The notes: generated by a model not told the origin, from the sequence alone. Positions 44,344-53,670 are shown, counted from the stretch's first letter. The stretch is DNA of 64,000 bases from Polyangiaceae bacterium (GCA_013361525.1 JABFXY010000106.1:1-64000); one strand, 5' to 3'. Made by a program: numbers and translations.

Positions 44344-45069
44344 ATGCCGGTCGCCGCGTGGCTCGCATTCACGACGGCGAGCTTCGTTCTGATCGGCGCG
44401 CTTTCGCTCGCTTGGGAGCTCGCTCGATCGAGGCTCGGCACCGGCCGCCGACATCGATCGGGCAGAATGCCGTCCTCGAAATCGGTCGCGCTCTACTTCG
44501 TCAATCACGGCGCGCTCGCCCCTGCGATAGGAGTGCTGCTCTCCGCCGTCGGCGCGATTGCGCACCCGAATGCAGGCAATTCGCCGTGGCGCGCCTGGCA
44601 GATCGTCGTCGCATTCGTCTGCTTCGAAGGCGTCTCGTACCTCGTGCATCGAGCTCTCCATGCCAGCTCGAGGCTCTATGGATTCCACCGCGTCCACCAC
44701 GACCACGACGCGCTCCACGCGTTGGACGCTTTTCGCCAACATCCGGTCGAGTTCTTCTTATTTCAATTCCTCGGGAACCTTCCGGCGGTGCTGGCGTTCG
44801 GCCCTGCGGGGTATGTCTCACTATGGTTGAACCTCGGCTTGCGGCTGTGGACCGCATGGCTCCACGCGCGAGGCCCGGTTCGGTTCGGACCGTTCGAATA
44901 CGTGCTCACCAGCCCCGCAATGCACCATATGCACCACGGTGACGGGCGACGAATCGTCAATTACGGGGGTATTCTGTCGGTGTTCGATTGGATAGGAGCG
45001 ACCGCTGCCTCGATATCGCGCCGCGCGGGTGAGGCCGCTCACGAAACGAGATCCAATCGATCGCATTGA
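44344..45069 (+). CDS. Sterol desaturase/fatty acid hydroxylase superfamily protein
   Basis: A 241-residue integral membrane di-iron protein. Three to four membrane helices carry the histidine clusters H102/H106 (VHRALH), H115-H121 (FHRVHHDHD) and H194-H198 (HHMHH). The superfamily oxidises lipids or sterols next to the membrane. The set matches the HxxxH, HxxHH and HHxxH pattern of active members. Substrate unknown. Coupled to the upstream 59-residue membrane protein. Confidence 0.85.
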   Translation: MPVAAWLAFTTASFVLIGALSLAWELARSRLGTGRRHRSGRMPSSKSVALYFVNHGALAPAIGVLLSAVGAIAHPNAGNSPWRAWQIVVAFVCFEGVSYLVHRALHASSRLYGFHRVHHDHDALHALDAFRQHPVEFFLFQFLGNLPAVLAFGPAGYVSLWLNLGLRLWTAWLHARGPVRFGPFEYVLTSPAMHHMHHGDGRRIVNYGGILSVFDWIGATAASISRRAGEAAHETRSNRSH

Positions 45070-45101
45070 GCCACTGACGGATTTGCTCGTAGGCTCGCAG
45101 C

Positions 45102-46409
45102 ATGCGACCCGCGATGTTTCCCGTCGGTTCGATGCTCGTTTTCGCGCTCGGCGTCGTCGCGTGCGACGCCGAGACAGGGCCCGGAGGCGGGGGCTCCGGC
45201 GGCGCGCCGGAAGGCGGTGCAGCGGACGGTGGCGGTGGCAATGGCGCCGGCGCAGGCGACGAAGGTGGCAATGGTGGCATCGCCGCGGAGGGCGGTGCCG
45301 GTGGTCATTCGGGCGGCGGCGATCAAGGTGGTGAAGGCGGCGGTTCGGTCGAATGTGCGCCCGAGGACGTATTCGACGGCGAACCGGTCGAGGCCGATGC
45401 CGGCGAGTGGACGTGGGTCGAGGTGCCGGGCGCCGTTTGCCGCGACGGATCGGCTGCCGGCTTCGGCGTCAGGCTCAACCCCGCGTCCGACAAGCTCTTC
45501 GTTTACCTCGAGGGGGGCGGCGCCTGCTTCAATGGGACGAGTTGCTCCCTGAATCCGGCCTCGTTTGGTGCGTCGAGCTTCTCGGACTGGGCGAGCGGTG
45601 GTGGCCAATCCGGCATCTTCGACAGCCAAAACGAGACGAACCCCGTTCGCGATTGGTATGCCGTCTATATCCCCTATTGCACCGGCGACGTGCACGCCGG
45701 CGATGCCACCGACGCGGACGTTCCCGGGCTCACGGCGCCGAAAGGCCAATCGTTCGTCGGCTATCGCAATATCGGCCTCTTCTTGGATCGAATCGTTCCG
45801 ACGTTCCCGACCGCGACGAAGGTCCTCCTGACCGGCGCGAGCGCGGGCGGGTTCGGCGCGACCTACAACTACGATCGCGTGGCCCAAGCGTTTTGCCCGA
45901 GGCCGGTAGCGCTCGTCGACGACTCGGGGCCGGCGATGTCCGACGAATACATCGCGCCGTGTTTGCAGACACGCTGGCGAGAGCTCTGGGGATTGAACGC
46001 CACGTTGCCCGCCGATTGCGTGGATTGCACGCAGCCCGACGGCGGTGGAATCGTCCATTACGTCACCTACGTCGGTAACAAATACCCCGATACGCGGCTC
46101 GGGCTGATCTCGTCGGATCAGGACAACACGATTCGACTCTTTTTCGGTTTCGGCGAAAACGATTGTGCAAACCTCGACGGGGTCGTTCCGATTTCGATGT
46201 CCGGCGCCAAGTTCGCCGAAGGTTTGAACGACCTGCGCGACAATTACCTCGCGCCGCTTCCGGTATGGTCGAGCTACTTCGTCAGCAGCACGACGCACAC
46301 GTACATCGGCGGGGCGGGCTATACCTCGACGACCGTGGACGAGGTTCCGCTCACCGAGTGGGTCGGCGCCATCGTCGACGGCAACGACGCCGGGCACGTC
46401 GGTCCTTGA
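45102..46409 (+). CDS. Pectin acetylesterase (Notum) family lipoprotein
   Basis: A 435-residue lipoprotein. The signal ends at a lipobox (GVVAC), followed by about 65 residues of Gly/Ala/Glu-rich linker. The catalytic part shows the family's FVYLEGGGACFNG and the nucleophile elbow LLTGASAGGFG. The Asp and His of the triad should be near FGFGENDC and NDAGH. Relatives remove acetyl or acyl esters from polysaccharides or proteins. It is probably surface-exposed. Confidence 0.85.
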   Translation: MRPAMFPVGSMLVFALGVVACDAETGPGGGGSGGAPEGGAADGGGGNGAGAGDEGGNGGIAAEGGAGGHSGGGDQGGEGGGSVECAPEDVFDGEPVEADAGEWTWVEVPGAVCRDGSAAGFGVRLNPASDKLFVYLEGGGACFNGTSCSLNPASFGASSFSDWASGGGQSGIFDSQNETNPVRDWYAVYIPYCTGDVHAGDATDADVPGLTAPKGQSFVGYRNIGLFLDRIVPTFPTATKVLLTGASAGGFGATYNYDRVAQAFCPRPVALVDDSGPAMSDEYIAPCLQTRWRELWGLNATLPADCVDCTQPDGGGIVHYVTYVGNKYPDTRLGLISSDQDNTIRLFFGFGENDCANLDGVVPISMSGAKFAEGLNDLRDNYLAPLPVWSSYFVSSTTHTYIGGAGYTSTTVDEVPLTEWVGAIVDGNDAGHVGP

Positions 46410-46501
46410 GCCGCATTCGAGCGCGATGCGCGGTTTTCGGACAGTTGACGAATTCGTGCCGCTGGAGGGCTTCGGCTCGACCGGCGTCGTAGGCTCTTTG
46501 C

Positions 46502-47095
46502 GTGCGCGCGACGTCTCTCTTCGCCTTTGCTGCGGCGAGCTTTGTCGTCGCTCGTGCAGGCGCGCAGCCGGCTGTATCCGCGACGTCCCACGACGACGAG
46601 CCTTGGGTGTACGCGCCGCCACCGCCCGAGGAGCCGTCCGCGGAGGTGTTCGAGCTTCCGTCCCACTTGCCCACGATCGAAGAGCGAGCGTGGGAGCAGC
46701 GACAGCGCGATCTGCTCGCCTTCGAGGAGCGAAAGAAGGCGGCGAGCGACGCGGGGCTCGGCCTCGCCGTCACGGGCTTCGTCCTCTTCGCGGGAGGTTA
46801 CTTCACGTCGATGGCCATGGCCGTCGTGCGCGACGCACGTTGTCCGCGCGACGAAAGCTGCAGTTACTCACAATGGTCGTTTATCCCCGTCGTGAACTCG
46901 CTTGCGGCGATCGGTATGTTCGAGGACGACGCTGCGAGCACCGGGGTCACGGTCGGGCTCTTTGCGTCGCAGCTCCTCGGGATCGCGCTCGTGCCCGCCG
47001 GGTTGTGGCTGCACCACAATCCCGAGCAGTTCTTTCCCAGCGCGCCCTCGGTCTCGGTCGGGCCCGGATCGTTCCGGATGACCTGGCAGCTCTGA
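46502..47095 (+). CDS. Secreted/membrane hypothetical protein
   Basis: A 197-residue protein. A signal peptide (LFAFAAASFVVARAGA) is followed by a Pro/Glu-rich region and at least two hydrophobic segments (GLAVTGFVLFAGGYFTSMAM, GLFASQLLGIALVPAGLWL). A cysteine pair (RCPRDESC) lies between them. GTG start. No family recognised. It converges with the anti-sigma-like gene. Confidence 0.6.
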   Translation: MRATSLFAFAAASFVVARAGAQPAVSATSHDDEPWVYAPPPPEEPSAEVFELPSHLPTIEERAWEQRQRDLLAFEERKKAASDAGLGLAVTGFVLFAGGYFTSMAMAVVRDARCPRDESCSYSQWSFIPVVNSLAAIGMFEDDAASTGVTVGLFASQLLGIALVPAGLWLHHNPEQFFPSAPSVSVGPGSFRMTWQL

Positions 47096-47108
47096 ACCTT
47101 CGCGGCGC

Positions 47109-47864
47109 TCAAGGCCCAGCAGAGGGGACGCTGCTCGGCGTCGGCTCATGTGGCTCGACGCCGTCGCGAAACACGCTGTCCGGATGGTCGTGAACGAACG
47201 ACCGCGCTGCCTCGCGCGCGCGGTCGTGCTCACCGGCGGCGCGAAGCGCTTCGATCTCGAGGACCCGGCGCTCTTCGGCGTGGCGTCCGTTCTCGAAACG
47301 CGCGCGGTGATCCGCGAGCGCAGCGAGCGCTGCGCGCGGCTCGTTCCGCGCGAGCGCGTCGCGTGCTCGCTTGAGGAGAGCTCGCTCCTCGGCGAGCGCG
47401 AGGTCGCTCTTGCGCGGCATCGCGGACGCGGCGGCCGCGCTCGATGCTGGACCGTGCGGTGGATCGAGCGGCATCGCGTCGACCGAAGGTTCCGGCGCCG
47501 CCGTGGGGGTGGGCAATGCAGGCTCGGCTCGCTGGGCGCTCGGCCGCGGGGGCGTCCCCACGTGCATCGTGACCGGCGCCGACGCAGCGGGCTGGGGTAC
47601 ATCGGTCGGTTTGCTGAAATGGTTGTACGCGCCGGCCGAGACGGCACCTGCGACGCCGATGGTCGCGACCACGATCTTGAGCTTCGTCGCGGCGACGATC
47701 GAGGTCGATGTCCCGCCGAGATCCGGCGGCACCGGCGCGATCGGGACGGTCGAAGCGAGACGTGTGTACATGCGTGACCGCCGCGCCTTCGAGCTCGGCT
47801 CGATGGCGCGCTCGGCGTCGAGGAGCCGCGCGACGTCCGGCGGCAGATCGTCGTCGCGGCTCAT
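47109..47864 (-). CDS. Putative membrane-bound sigma-factor partner
   Basis: A 251-residue protein. The short acidic N-terminus (MSRDDDLPPDVARLLDAE) is followed by one membrane helix (LKIVVATIGVAGAVSAGAY), a long Pro/Ala linker and a C-terminal helical repeat region (about 165-235: AEERALLKRARDALARNEP) resembling TPR/tol-pal-type helices. It starts within the sigma-factor stop (4-bp overlap). Position and topology suggest an anti-sigma or sensor for that sigma factor, but it has no zinc-binding anti-sigma motif. Confidence 0.6.
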   Translation of the reverse strand: MSRDDDLPPDVARLLDAERAIEPSSKARRSRMYTRLASTVPIAPVPPDLGGTSTSIVAATKLKIVVATIGVAGAVSAGAYNHFSKPTDVPQPAASAPVTMHVGTPPRPSAQRAEPALPTPTAAPEPSVDAMPLDPPHGPASSAAAASAMPRKSDLALAEERALLKRARDALARNEPRAALAALADHRARFENGRHAEERRVLEIEALRAAGEHDRAREAARSFVHDHPDSVFRDGVEPHEPTPSSVPSAGP

Positions 47865-48436
47865 CGGAGACCTCGTCGCTTGCCGAGCCGGCGAACCGCT
47901 TCGGTAAAAGCCTGTTTGCCCGCGCGAAGCCGCGTGTACGCGGTCCCGAGGGGAATGCTCAGCGTTTCGGCGACGACCGGAATGGGAACGTCGTCCAAAC
48001 AATGCAGAACGAACACGGCGCGGCGCTCGAGATCGAGCGTCTCGAGCGCTTCGAGCACCAGGAGCCTGCGCTCTTCGTCCTCGAGCTTGTCGGAAACCGA
48101 CGGCGCTTCATCGAGGATCTCCTCCAGCTCCTGGACGGGAGCCCGCGCGGACTTTCGCCTGTAGTTCGACGCGACCCGGAAGCAAAACGCGAACAGCCAC
48201 GGCCGAATGGGCCGGCTCGGATCGAGGTCCGACAGGCGCGCATGCACCAGCAGAAACACCTCGTGCGCGACATCCTCGACGTCGCGCTCGGGGACGCCGA
48301 GCCTCCGCAGGGAGCGAAGGACGTACCCCTCGTTCGCCAGGAAGACGTCGCGCAGATCCGGCAATGCGACGGTTCGGGGGAGCATTGCGACGATGGCCGC
48401 CACGGAGGGTGCTTGTCGCGAAGCTTCTCGAGCCAT
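47861..48436 (-). CDS. ECF-type RNA polymerase sigma factor
   Basis: A 191-residue sigma-70 family protein with regions 2 (about 28-95: YVLRSLRRLGVPERDVEDVAHEVFLLVH, RPWLFAFCFRVASNYRR) and 4 (about 125-185: RRAVFVLHCLDDVPIPVVAETL, GTAYTRLRAGKQAF). Regions 1 and 3 are missing, as in ECF sigmas. Regulation is expected through the overlapping membrane gene downstream. Its target promoters are not identifiable here. Confidence 0.9.
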   Translation of the reverse strand: MAREASRQAPSVAAIVAMLPRTVALPDLRDVFLANEGYVLRSLRRLGVPERDVEDVAHEVFLLVHARLSDLDPSRPIRPWLFAFCFRVASNYRRKSARAPVQELEEILDEAPSVSDKLEDEERRLLVLEALETLDLERRAVFVLHCLDDVPIPVVAETLSIPLGTAYTRLRAGKQAFTEAVRRLGKRRGLR

Positions 48437-48448
48437 TTGCCGAAATCG

Positions 48449-49465
48449 TCAGGGGGCCACGATCACGATTTCGACCGTGCCGACGACGGCTCCTTCGGGG
48501 GAGGTCCACGCTCCCAGCGTTTGCCCGTGATCGACGACGACGAACCGCGCCGGCGTCGCATGCCCGAGCCCCTCGATGTTGGCGCGGACGCCGACGGGCC
48601 CTGCGATCAGCGCTTCGATCCGTGCGCGCCCGCCGAGATCGACGACCGGCAGGGCCCCGGGCGTCTCGTGGTCGAGGTCGCGGACGCGCGCGAAGATCGC
48701 GCCGGCGTGCAAGACCCCGCACGCGTCCAAGCTCCAGCCGGAGGCGATTGGAAGGCGCAGGCACGGGACGACCCCACCCGTAAAGACGTGCGTCTCGAGC
48801 GCGTAGGTGTGTTCGCCGAGCTCGACCTCCTCTTCGGGGCGGGTCGTGTATCGAGCTTCGGCGCCGGCGGACCAAAACAGACCACGAAGCTCTACGCCGA
48901 GGCTCGGCCCTCCGCCGACCTGTGGTGTCAGCCCTGCGGACACGTGCCCGCCGAACGCGAGCGCGAGGCGGAAATCGCGCTCCGATTCGTCGAGGGGGTG
49001 CATCGGTGGCAAGGCCCTTCGCGCAGGAGCATCGCGTCGCGCGTCGTCTCGTCGCTCCGTCGTGGTGACCTGCGGAGCAGGCGCCGACGGCGCGTCCCTC
49101 TCGTGATCGGCAGCGTCGCGCTCGTCGAGGCGCGGAGCGGACTCCGCCGCAGGGGCTTCCGAGGTGAGCGCGATGGCCGCGACGAGCGCCGCCGATGCCG
49201 CGAGCTCGTCGCAGTCGAGGGAGCGCAGGCGGCGCGTCCGACCTTTCGTCGCGACGATCGCCATGAAATCGTCGCGGTCGCGCTCGAACAAGATCGACAC
49301 GCTGCGCCCCGCGGTGTCGGCGCCGTCGAGCTCCTGGCTCACGAGCGCCGCCATGCGCGCTTCGTCCGGACAGTCCTCCGCACCTTCAGCTCGAACGCTG
49401 CGGGTCACGTCGGCGAAGACGATCGCGCCGGGAAGCACGAGCGATGCGGCGAGAGCGGCGACCAA
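48449..49465 (-). CDS. Exported protein with C-terminal beta-barrel-like region
   Basis: About 338 residues if it starts at TTG 49465, just before a signal segment (LVAALAASLVLPGAIVFA). The only other in-frame start is ATG 49669, which would overlap the divergent gene. The first third (AEDCPDEARMAALVSQELDG) is a segment common in myxobacterial outer-membrane proteins. The rest has alternating strands (FRLALAFGGHVSAGL, GVELRGLFWSAGAEARYTT) ending in VIVAP. It ends 12 bp before the sigma gene start and may be one of its targets. Confidence 0.6.
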   Translation of the reverse strand: MVAALAASLVLPGAIVFADVTRSVRAEGAEDCPDEARMAALVSQELDGADTAGRSVSILFERDRDDFMAIVATKGRTRRLRSLDCDELAASAALVAAIALTSEAPAAESAPRLDERDAADHERDAPSAPAPQVTTTERRDDARRDAPARRALPPMHPLDESERDFRLALAFGGHVSAGLTPQVGGGPSLGVELRGLFWSAGAEARYTTRPEEEVELGEHTYALETHVFTGGVVPCLRLPIASGWSLDACGVLHAGAIFARVRDLDHETPGALPVVDLGGRARIEALIAGPVGVRANIEGLGHATPARFVVVDHGQTLGAWTSPEGAVVGTVEIVIVAP

Positions 49466-49592
49466 GCTACGTCGACCGTACCATCGCCGCGCGACCTGCT
49501 TCGAGCCGCTCGCCCATATCTGAGCCTCTTTGATCCAAACCCGAGCGCGATTGTCCCGCGCCTCGCGCGAAGGGCGTGGCAGACTCCCGGCC

Positions 49593-49934
49593 GTGAGCTC
49601 CTTCCGAAGCGGTAACTTCGAATTTGCGCTCGACCGCGAGGGCGCGTCCGTCGACGACCACGAGACCATCGAGCTCGACGTCGACTACGAAACCGTCGGC
49701 ATCGACCCGGACGAGGCTCCGGAGCAGATCGGCAGGCGCCTCTCGACGCTGCTCACGACGGAGGTCGTCGACGAAGAGGGGATCTTCGATCTCATCGTTC
49801 GCGAAGAAGGCCGCATCGTCGCTGCGCTCGTCATCGCCTGCGAAGAGGACGCGATCGCGCTCGGTGGCGAGCGCGTGTCGGGGATCGACGACGAGACGAT
49901 CGCCTCCGCGCTCGTGGACGCCCTTCGCGGGTGA
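49593..49934 (+). CDS. Acidic hypothetical protein
   Basis: 113 residues, strongly acidic, with no signal peptide or membrane segment. GTG start (SSFRSGNFEFALDREG). Alternating short strands and an Asp/Glu-rich surface are all that can be said. It ends 10 bp before the hydrolase lipoprotein gene on the same strand. No family recognised. Confidence 0.55.
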   Translation: MSSFRSGNFEFALDREGASVDDHETIELDVDYETVGIDPDEAPEQIGRRLSTLLTTEVVDEEGIFDLIVREEGRIVAALVIACEEDAIALGGERVSGIDDETIASALVDALRG

Positions 49935-49944
49935 AGCGATCGCC

Positions 49945-50841
49945 ATGAAGCGCGCGTCCCTCGCGCTCGCGTCGTTCGTGCTCGGCGCGTCCCTCCTGGG
50001 GTGCTCCGCGCAGAACCGCTTGGGGCTCGACGTGGCGATCCGGACGGGCTCGTATCGGTACGCCGATTCGGACCTCGCATATTGGTCTGCCGCGCCGGTC
50101 GATGCGCCCGAGCGGCTGCCGATCGTCGTGTTCCTCGAAGGGGACGGGTCGCAGTGCCAAGCCTTCTCCGAAGGCATGTGGACCCGGTTTCTGAAGCGCA
50201 ACACGGGCCGCTTCGTGCTGGTTCGCCCGCGGTCGCTCGTGAACACGCTCTGCGCTTCCGATCCTCGTCGATGGGCGAAGCTCGACTTCTTCCACCGCAT
50301 CGAGGAGCTGGATCGCTTGCTCGCCGAGGTTCGTCGCGCATTCCCCCTCGGCCCCGTCGTCTTGCTCGGTCACTCGGCGGGCGCGCATGTCGCGCGGCTC
50401 TACGCGGAGCGATATCAAGATCGCGTTGCCGGGCTCATCGATCTCTCGGGCGGGCTCGACGATCTCTCCGGCGTCTTCGACGACCTCGGCGAGGCCGATC
50501 CGCAGCTGCGCGCCGACCTGTCGAAGCTCGCCGAACAGGCGCGCACGCTGCCGTCCGACACCGAGCTGGGCGGACGAACGGCCGCGTTCTGGTCGCAGAT
50601 GCTCGACTCGGGCGTAGGACCGCTCTGGCCTTCGTACCAAAAGCCCTGTCTCGTCCTGCACGGAACGGACGATCGCGAGAGCGTCCCATTTTCGGGGGTC
50701 TGGCGGGACGCGAAGATCGTCGAGCACATGGGTGGGAGCTGCACCCTCGAACCGCTCGAAGGTGCGGGCCACGACACGCTGAATGCCGAGGCGTTCGCGC
50801 GCATCGACGCCTGGATCGCGGGGCAATTTCCCGCTCGCTGA
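49945..50841 (+). CDS. Alpha/beta-hydrolase lipoprotein
   Basis: A 298-residue lipoprotein with lipobox LLGC. The hydrolase fold shows VVFLEGDGSQC (oxyanion strand), VVLLGHSAGAHVARLY (nucleophile elbow GHSAG) and CLVLHGTDDRESVPF plus EGAGHDTLN for the acid and His. An esterase or peptidase-type activity is expected in the periplasm or outer membrane. Substrate unknown. Confidence 0.8.
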   Translation: MKRASLALASFVLGASLLGCSAQNRLGLDVAIRTGSYRYADSDLAYWSAAPVDAPERLPIVVFLEGDGSQCQAFSEGMWTRFLKRNTGRFVLVRPRSLVNTLCASDPRRWAKLDFFHRIEELDRLLAEVRRAFPLGPVVLLGHSAGAHVARLYAERYQDRVAGLIDLSGGLDDLSGVFDDLGEADPQLRADLSKLAEQARTLPSDTELGGRTAAFWSQMLDSGVGPLWPSYQKPCLVLHGTDDRESVPFSGVWRDAKIVEHMGGSCTLEPLEGAGHDTLNAEAFARIDAWIAGQFPAR

Positions 50842-50963
50842 CGCCTCCGCAGGCGCTCTCGTGCCACAGGGCGACGGCCCACCTGTCTCACGGGCCGGAT
50901 GTTCCGATCTTTGTCGAGCAGCGCACTAGAGACAGCGGGATCCCAATTCGATAGACAGGATAC

Positions 50964-51413
50964 GTGGCTCGGAAGAAGCGCCCTCATGTCGCCACCCCCG
51001 ACGAAGTCGTCATCACGCGTGATGGTGACTTCGCCATCATTGCGTACGTCGACGACACGATCGAGACGACGCAATACCGCGTGGGTGCCGATCGACTGAA
51101 GCGGATGACCGACGAGGACATCCTCGCGCTTTGGAATGCGGGGCTCGCGACGTCGATCGACGAGGCTGCGCGATCGCGGCGCGACATGTCCGGGCTGCTG
51201 TCGGCGGCCGGCACGCTCGCGTGTCGCGTCGAGGCGTACCCCAACGCGCCGAATCAACCTTTCATCACCGTCGGCGATCGCTCGTACACGCCGATGGAGC
51301 TTGCGCATCTACTCGGCTGCCACGTCGGCTGGAGCGTCGTCATCGAGCTGAAAGATCCCAACGCGAACGCCGCGGTCGTCGCGCAGCCCGAGCGCGACGC
51401 CGACCAGCTCTAG
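50964..51413 (+). CDS. Hypothetical cytoplasmic protein
   Basis: 149 residues from a GTG start (ARKKRPHVATPDEVVITRDG). No signal peptide, membrane segment or recognised motif. A central ITVGDRSYTPMELAHLLG resembles a small alpha/beta fold. A 120-bp gap separates it from the hydrolase, so it probably has its own promoter. Function unknown. Confidence 0.55.
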   Translation: MARKKRPHVATPDEVVITRDGDFAIIAYVDDTIETTQYRVGADRLKRMTDEDILALWNAGLATSIDEAARSRRDMSGLLSAAGTLACRVEAYPNAPNQPFITVGDRSYTPMELAHLLGCHVGWSVVIELKDPNANAAVVAQPERDADQL

Positions 51414-51471
51414 GCCCAGCTGACGCTGGATTTGGACCGATCGGCGCCCGTTCGTCGTTGCTTCGATGCGG

Positions 51472-52239
51472 TCAGTTCCGCCCGCCGATGGTCGGCTGCG
51501 CTGGGACGTGACCGAACGACATGCCCGGCTGCGCGGGCGCGTGGTTGATCGGCGGTGCCTCCGGCGGGGGCGGCGTCGCCGGGATCGTGATCGAAGGCAG
51601 GTTGTAGCTCGGCGGCGACGCGAGGCTCGTCGCGAGCGGCGTCGGCTCGTAATACGAATTCACGATCGGGTCGTAGTAGGAGCCCGGCGGTGGATACGTG
51701 TAGACGACGAACGGCGTCGTCGATCCGGTGAAGAGGCCTGCATAACGCGAAGACGGCCGCGCAAACGCCGTTACCTCTTCGTACGTTTCGCCGTCGCGGA
51801 CGACCGCCCACCGAACGCCGTAACCGCGAACGTCACGTGCCGTGTACCCGCGCGGCAGCGCGTACGCCGCCTCGACCCGCGCGACGCCTTCGGAGAGCGA
51901 AGTTGCCTTTCGCTGAACGACCTCCAGCTCGGAAGCCTCGATGCGGCCGGTGTTGGTATCGACGTACGAGATGGAGACTTGCCTGGACGCGACGAGGACC
52001 TCTTCGATGTCGTCGTTGTCGACGAGCACCTCGACCGATACGACGGCGCGCGGCTCGCCCTGTACATCGATCTCCTTTGCATCGGACGCGACGATGCGCG
52101 CCGTTCCGAACCGCCCGTCTTCGCTGCGAAGCTCGTAGAGCGCCTCCGAAGGTTTCCCGTTGGGATCGGGGATTGGTCCATAGACGCCCGCGCATCCCGA
52201 CACCAAGGCGACCGAGGCCAGCAGGAGGGATCGATACAT
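51472..52239 (-). CDS. Lipoprotein with Pro-rich tail
   Basis: A 255-residue lipoprotein (signal LLLASVALVSGC). The first 170 residues are mixed alpha/beta (FGTARIVASDAKEIDVQGEP); the last 80 are Pro/Tyr/Ser-rich and probably unstructured. It starts 12 bp after the kinase-receiver stop, so the two are cotranscribed. No family recognised. Confidence 0.7.
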   Translation of the reverse strand: MYRSLLLASVALVSGCAGVYGPIPDPNGKPSEALYELRSEDGRFGTARIVASDAKEIDVQGEPRAVVSVEVLVDNDDIEEVLVASRQVSISYVDTNTGRIEASELEVVQRKATSLSEGVARVEAAYALPRGYTARDVRGYGVRWAVVRDGETYEEVTAFARPSSRYAGLFTGSTTPFVVYTYPPPGSYYDPIVNSYYEPTPLATSLASPPSYNLPSITIPATPPPPEAPPINHAPAQPGMSFGHVPAQPTIGGRN

Positions 52240-52251
52240 ACTTCCTCTCTT

Positions 52252-53670
52252 TCAGCGAATCGTCCGTGGACCATTCATACGCTCGCGGAGCGCGCGGCGC
52301 ACGGTCGCGACCACGTCGTCGATCACGACCGGTTTGACGAAGAAGCGGTCGGCTCCGAGCGCCGAGAGGCGCCGCCAATCTTCGGGCCCCCCTTCGCCGG
52401 TAAGTACCAAGATCGGGACGGTTTGCGACGATTCACGGGCGCGAATGAGCGCCGTGAGCTCGAGCCCGGAGAGCGCGGGCATCTGTAGATCCAGGATCGC
52501 GACGGAGGGGACCTTTCGGTCGAAGGCCGCGAGCGCCTCCCGTCCGTCGGCGACGCACTCGACGTGCGCGTCGGGAAACTCGCGTGCGAGCGCCATTCGA
52601 ATGAGCTCGCGGAAATCGGGGTCGTCTTCCGCGACGAGCACGCGCACCGGCTCCGCGGTGCCCTCGCGGGCAGCCGCGAGCTCGCGCCGGAAGAGCTCGA
52701 CCGTCGCCGTTCGTCGGGTGGGGTCCTTCGCGAGCGCGTGAAGGATGCAGTCGTCGAAGGGCGCGAGCTCCGGGTGGACGGCGCTCGGCGGCTTGACCGG
52801 AGCGGAGGCATGGAGCGCGAGCAGCTCGGTGCTCGAGCGCGCGCGGAAGGGACGGTTCCGGGTGATGAGCTCGTACGCGATGCAGGCGAGCGAATACACG
52901 TCGGCGCGTGTTCGGAGCCGGGGATCGACGGTCTGCGGGACGGCAGCCTCGGGCGCCATGTATGCGGGCGTACCGACGATCTCGGTCGCCTCCTGCTCTT
53001 GATTGCAATGCAACACCGCGAGGCCGAGGTCCGCGATGCGCGGGTGCAGGTGCGTGTCGAGCAAGATGTTGCTCGGCTTGATGTCGCGATGCAGCGTGCC
53101 CGCTTCGTGGATCGCGCTGACGCCCAAACAAACCTCGTCGAGGATGCGCAACGCGACATCGAGCTCCGGCGGCCCGGGCTGAAGATCGAGCCACTTCTCG
53201 AGCGTCTTTCCCTCGACGAGCTCCATCACGAAGAACGGGATGCCTGCGTGCTCGCCCGACGCGTAGATGTGGAGCACGTTCGGGTGGTTCACGCGGGCCA
53301 TCGCGCGAGCCTCCGCCGCGAAGCGCTCGCGGAAGCCTTCGGAGAGGAGCGCGGGGCGCACGAACTTGATGGCGACGCGTCGATCGAGGCGCTCGTCGTG
53401 CGCGCACATGACGAGGCCCATCGCGCCCGCGCCGATCGGCTCGACGAGGCGGTAGTCGCCTTCGATCTTTGCACCCGGAACGAGCTCGGGACGTACGAAA
53501 GAGCGCACGCGAACGCCGCTCGAGATGGCGCCGCCTCCCTCTCCGGGGGAGCGCATCGTCTCCGCCAGCGCGGCGTCCACCGGCGGCGCGTCCGGCACCC
53601 GACGCGTCGTCAGCGTCGAACCGAGCGGCGTTCCCCCTACGCCGTCCTTCGCAAGACCGTTACGGTTCAT
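52252..53670 (-). CDS. Ser/Thr protein kinase fused to a receiver domain
   Basis: A 472-residue cytoplasmic protein. The kinase domain (about 70-330) has the Gly loop GAGAMG, VAIKFVRP (Lys), HRDIKPSNILL (catalytic loop) and ADLGLAVL (the usual DFG is DLG). A response-regulator receiver follows (about 345-465) with acceptor Asp in VAILDLQMPALSG and the switch Lys in FFVKP. This joins Hanks-type and two-component signalling in one chain. The ATG at 53670 is chosen as the first near the domain. No membrane segment is present. Confidence 0.85.
   Translation of the reverse strand: MNRNGLAKDGVGGTPLGSTLTTRRVPDAPPVDAALAETMRSPGEGGGAISSGVRVRSFVRPELVPGAKIEGDYRLVEPIGAGAMGLVMCAHDERLDRRVAIKFVRPALLSEGFRERFAAEARAMARVNHPNVLHIYASGEHAGIPFFVMELVEGKTLEKWLDLQPGPPELDVALRILDEVCLGVSAIHEAGTLHRDIKPSNILLDTHLHPRIADLGLAVLHCNQEQEATEIVGTPAYMAPEAAVPQTVDPRLRTRADVYSLACIAYELITRNRPFRARSSTELLALHASAPVKPPSAVHPELAPFDDCILHALAKDPTRRTATVELFRRELAAAREGTAEPVRVLVAEDDPDFRELIRMALAREFPDAHVECVADGREALAAFDRKVPSVAILDLQMPALSGLELTALIRARESSQTVPILVLTGEGGPEDWRRLSALGADRFFVKPVVIDDVVATVRRALRERMNGPRTIR

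Noticed and set aside
47708..49615. A 635-codon open frame on the plus strand
   Set aside because: It is antisense to the sigma factor and its neighbour, both of which have clear family motifs.
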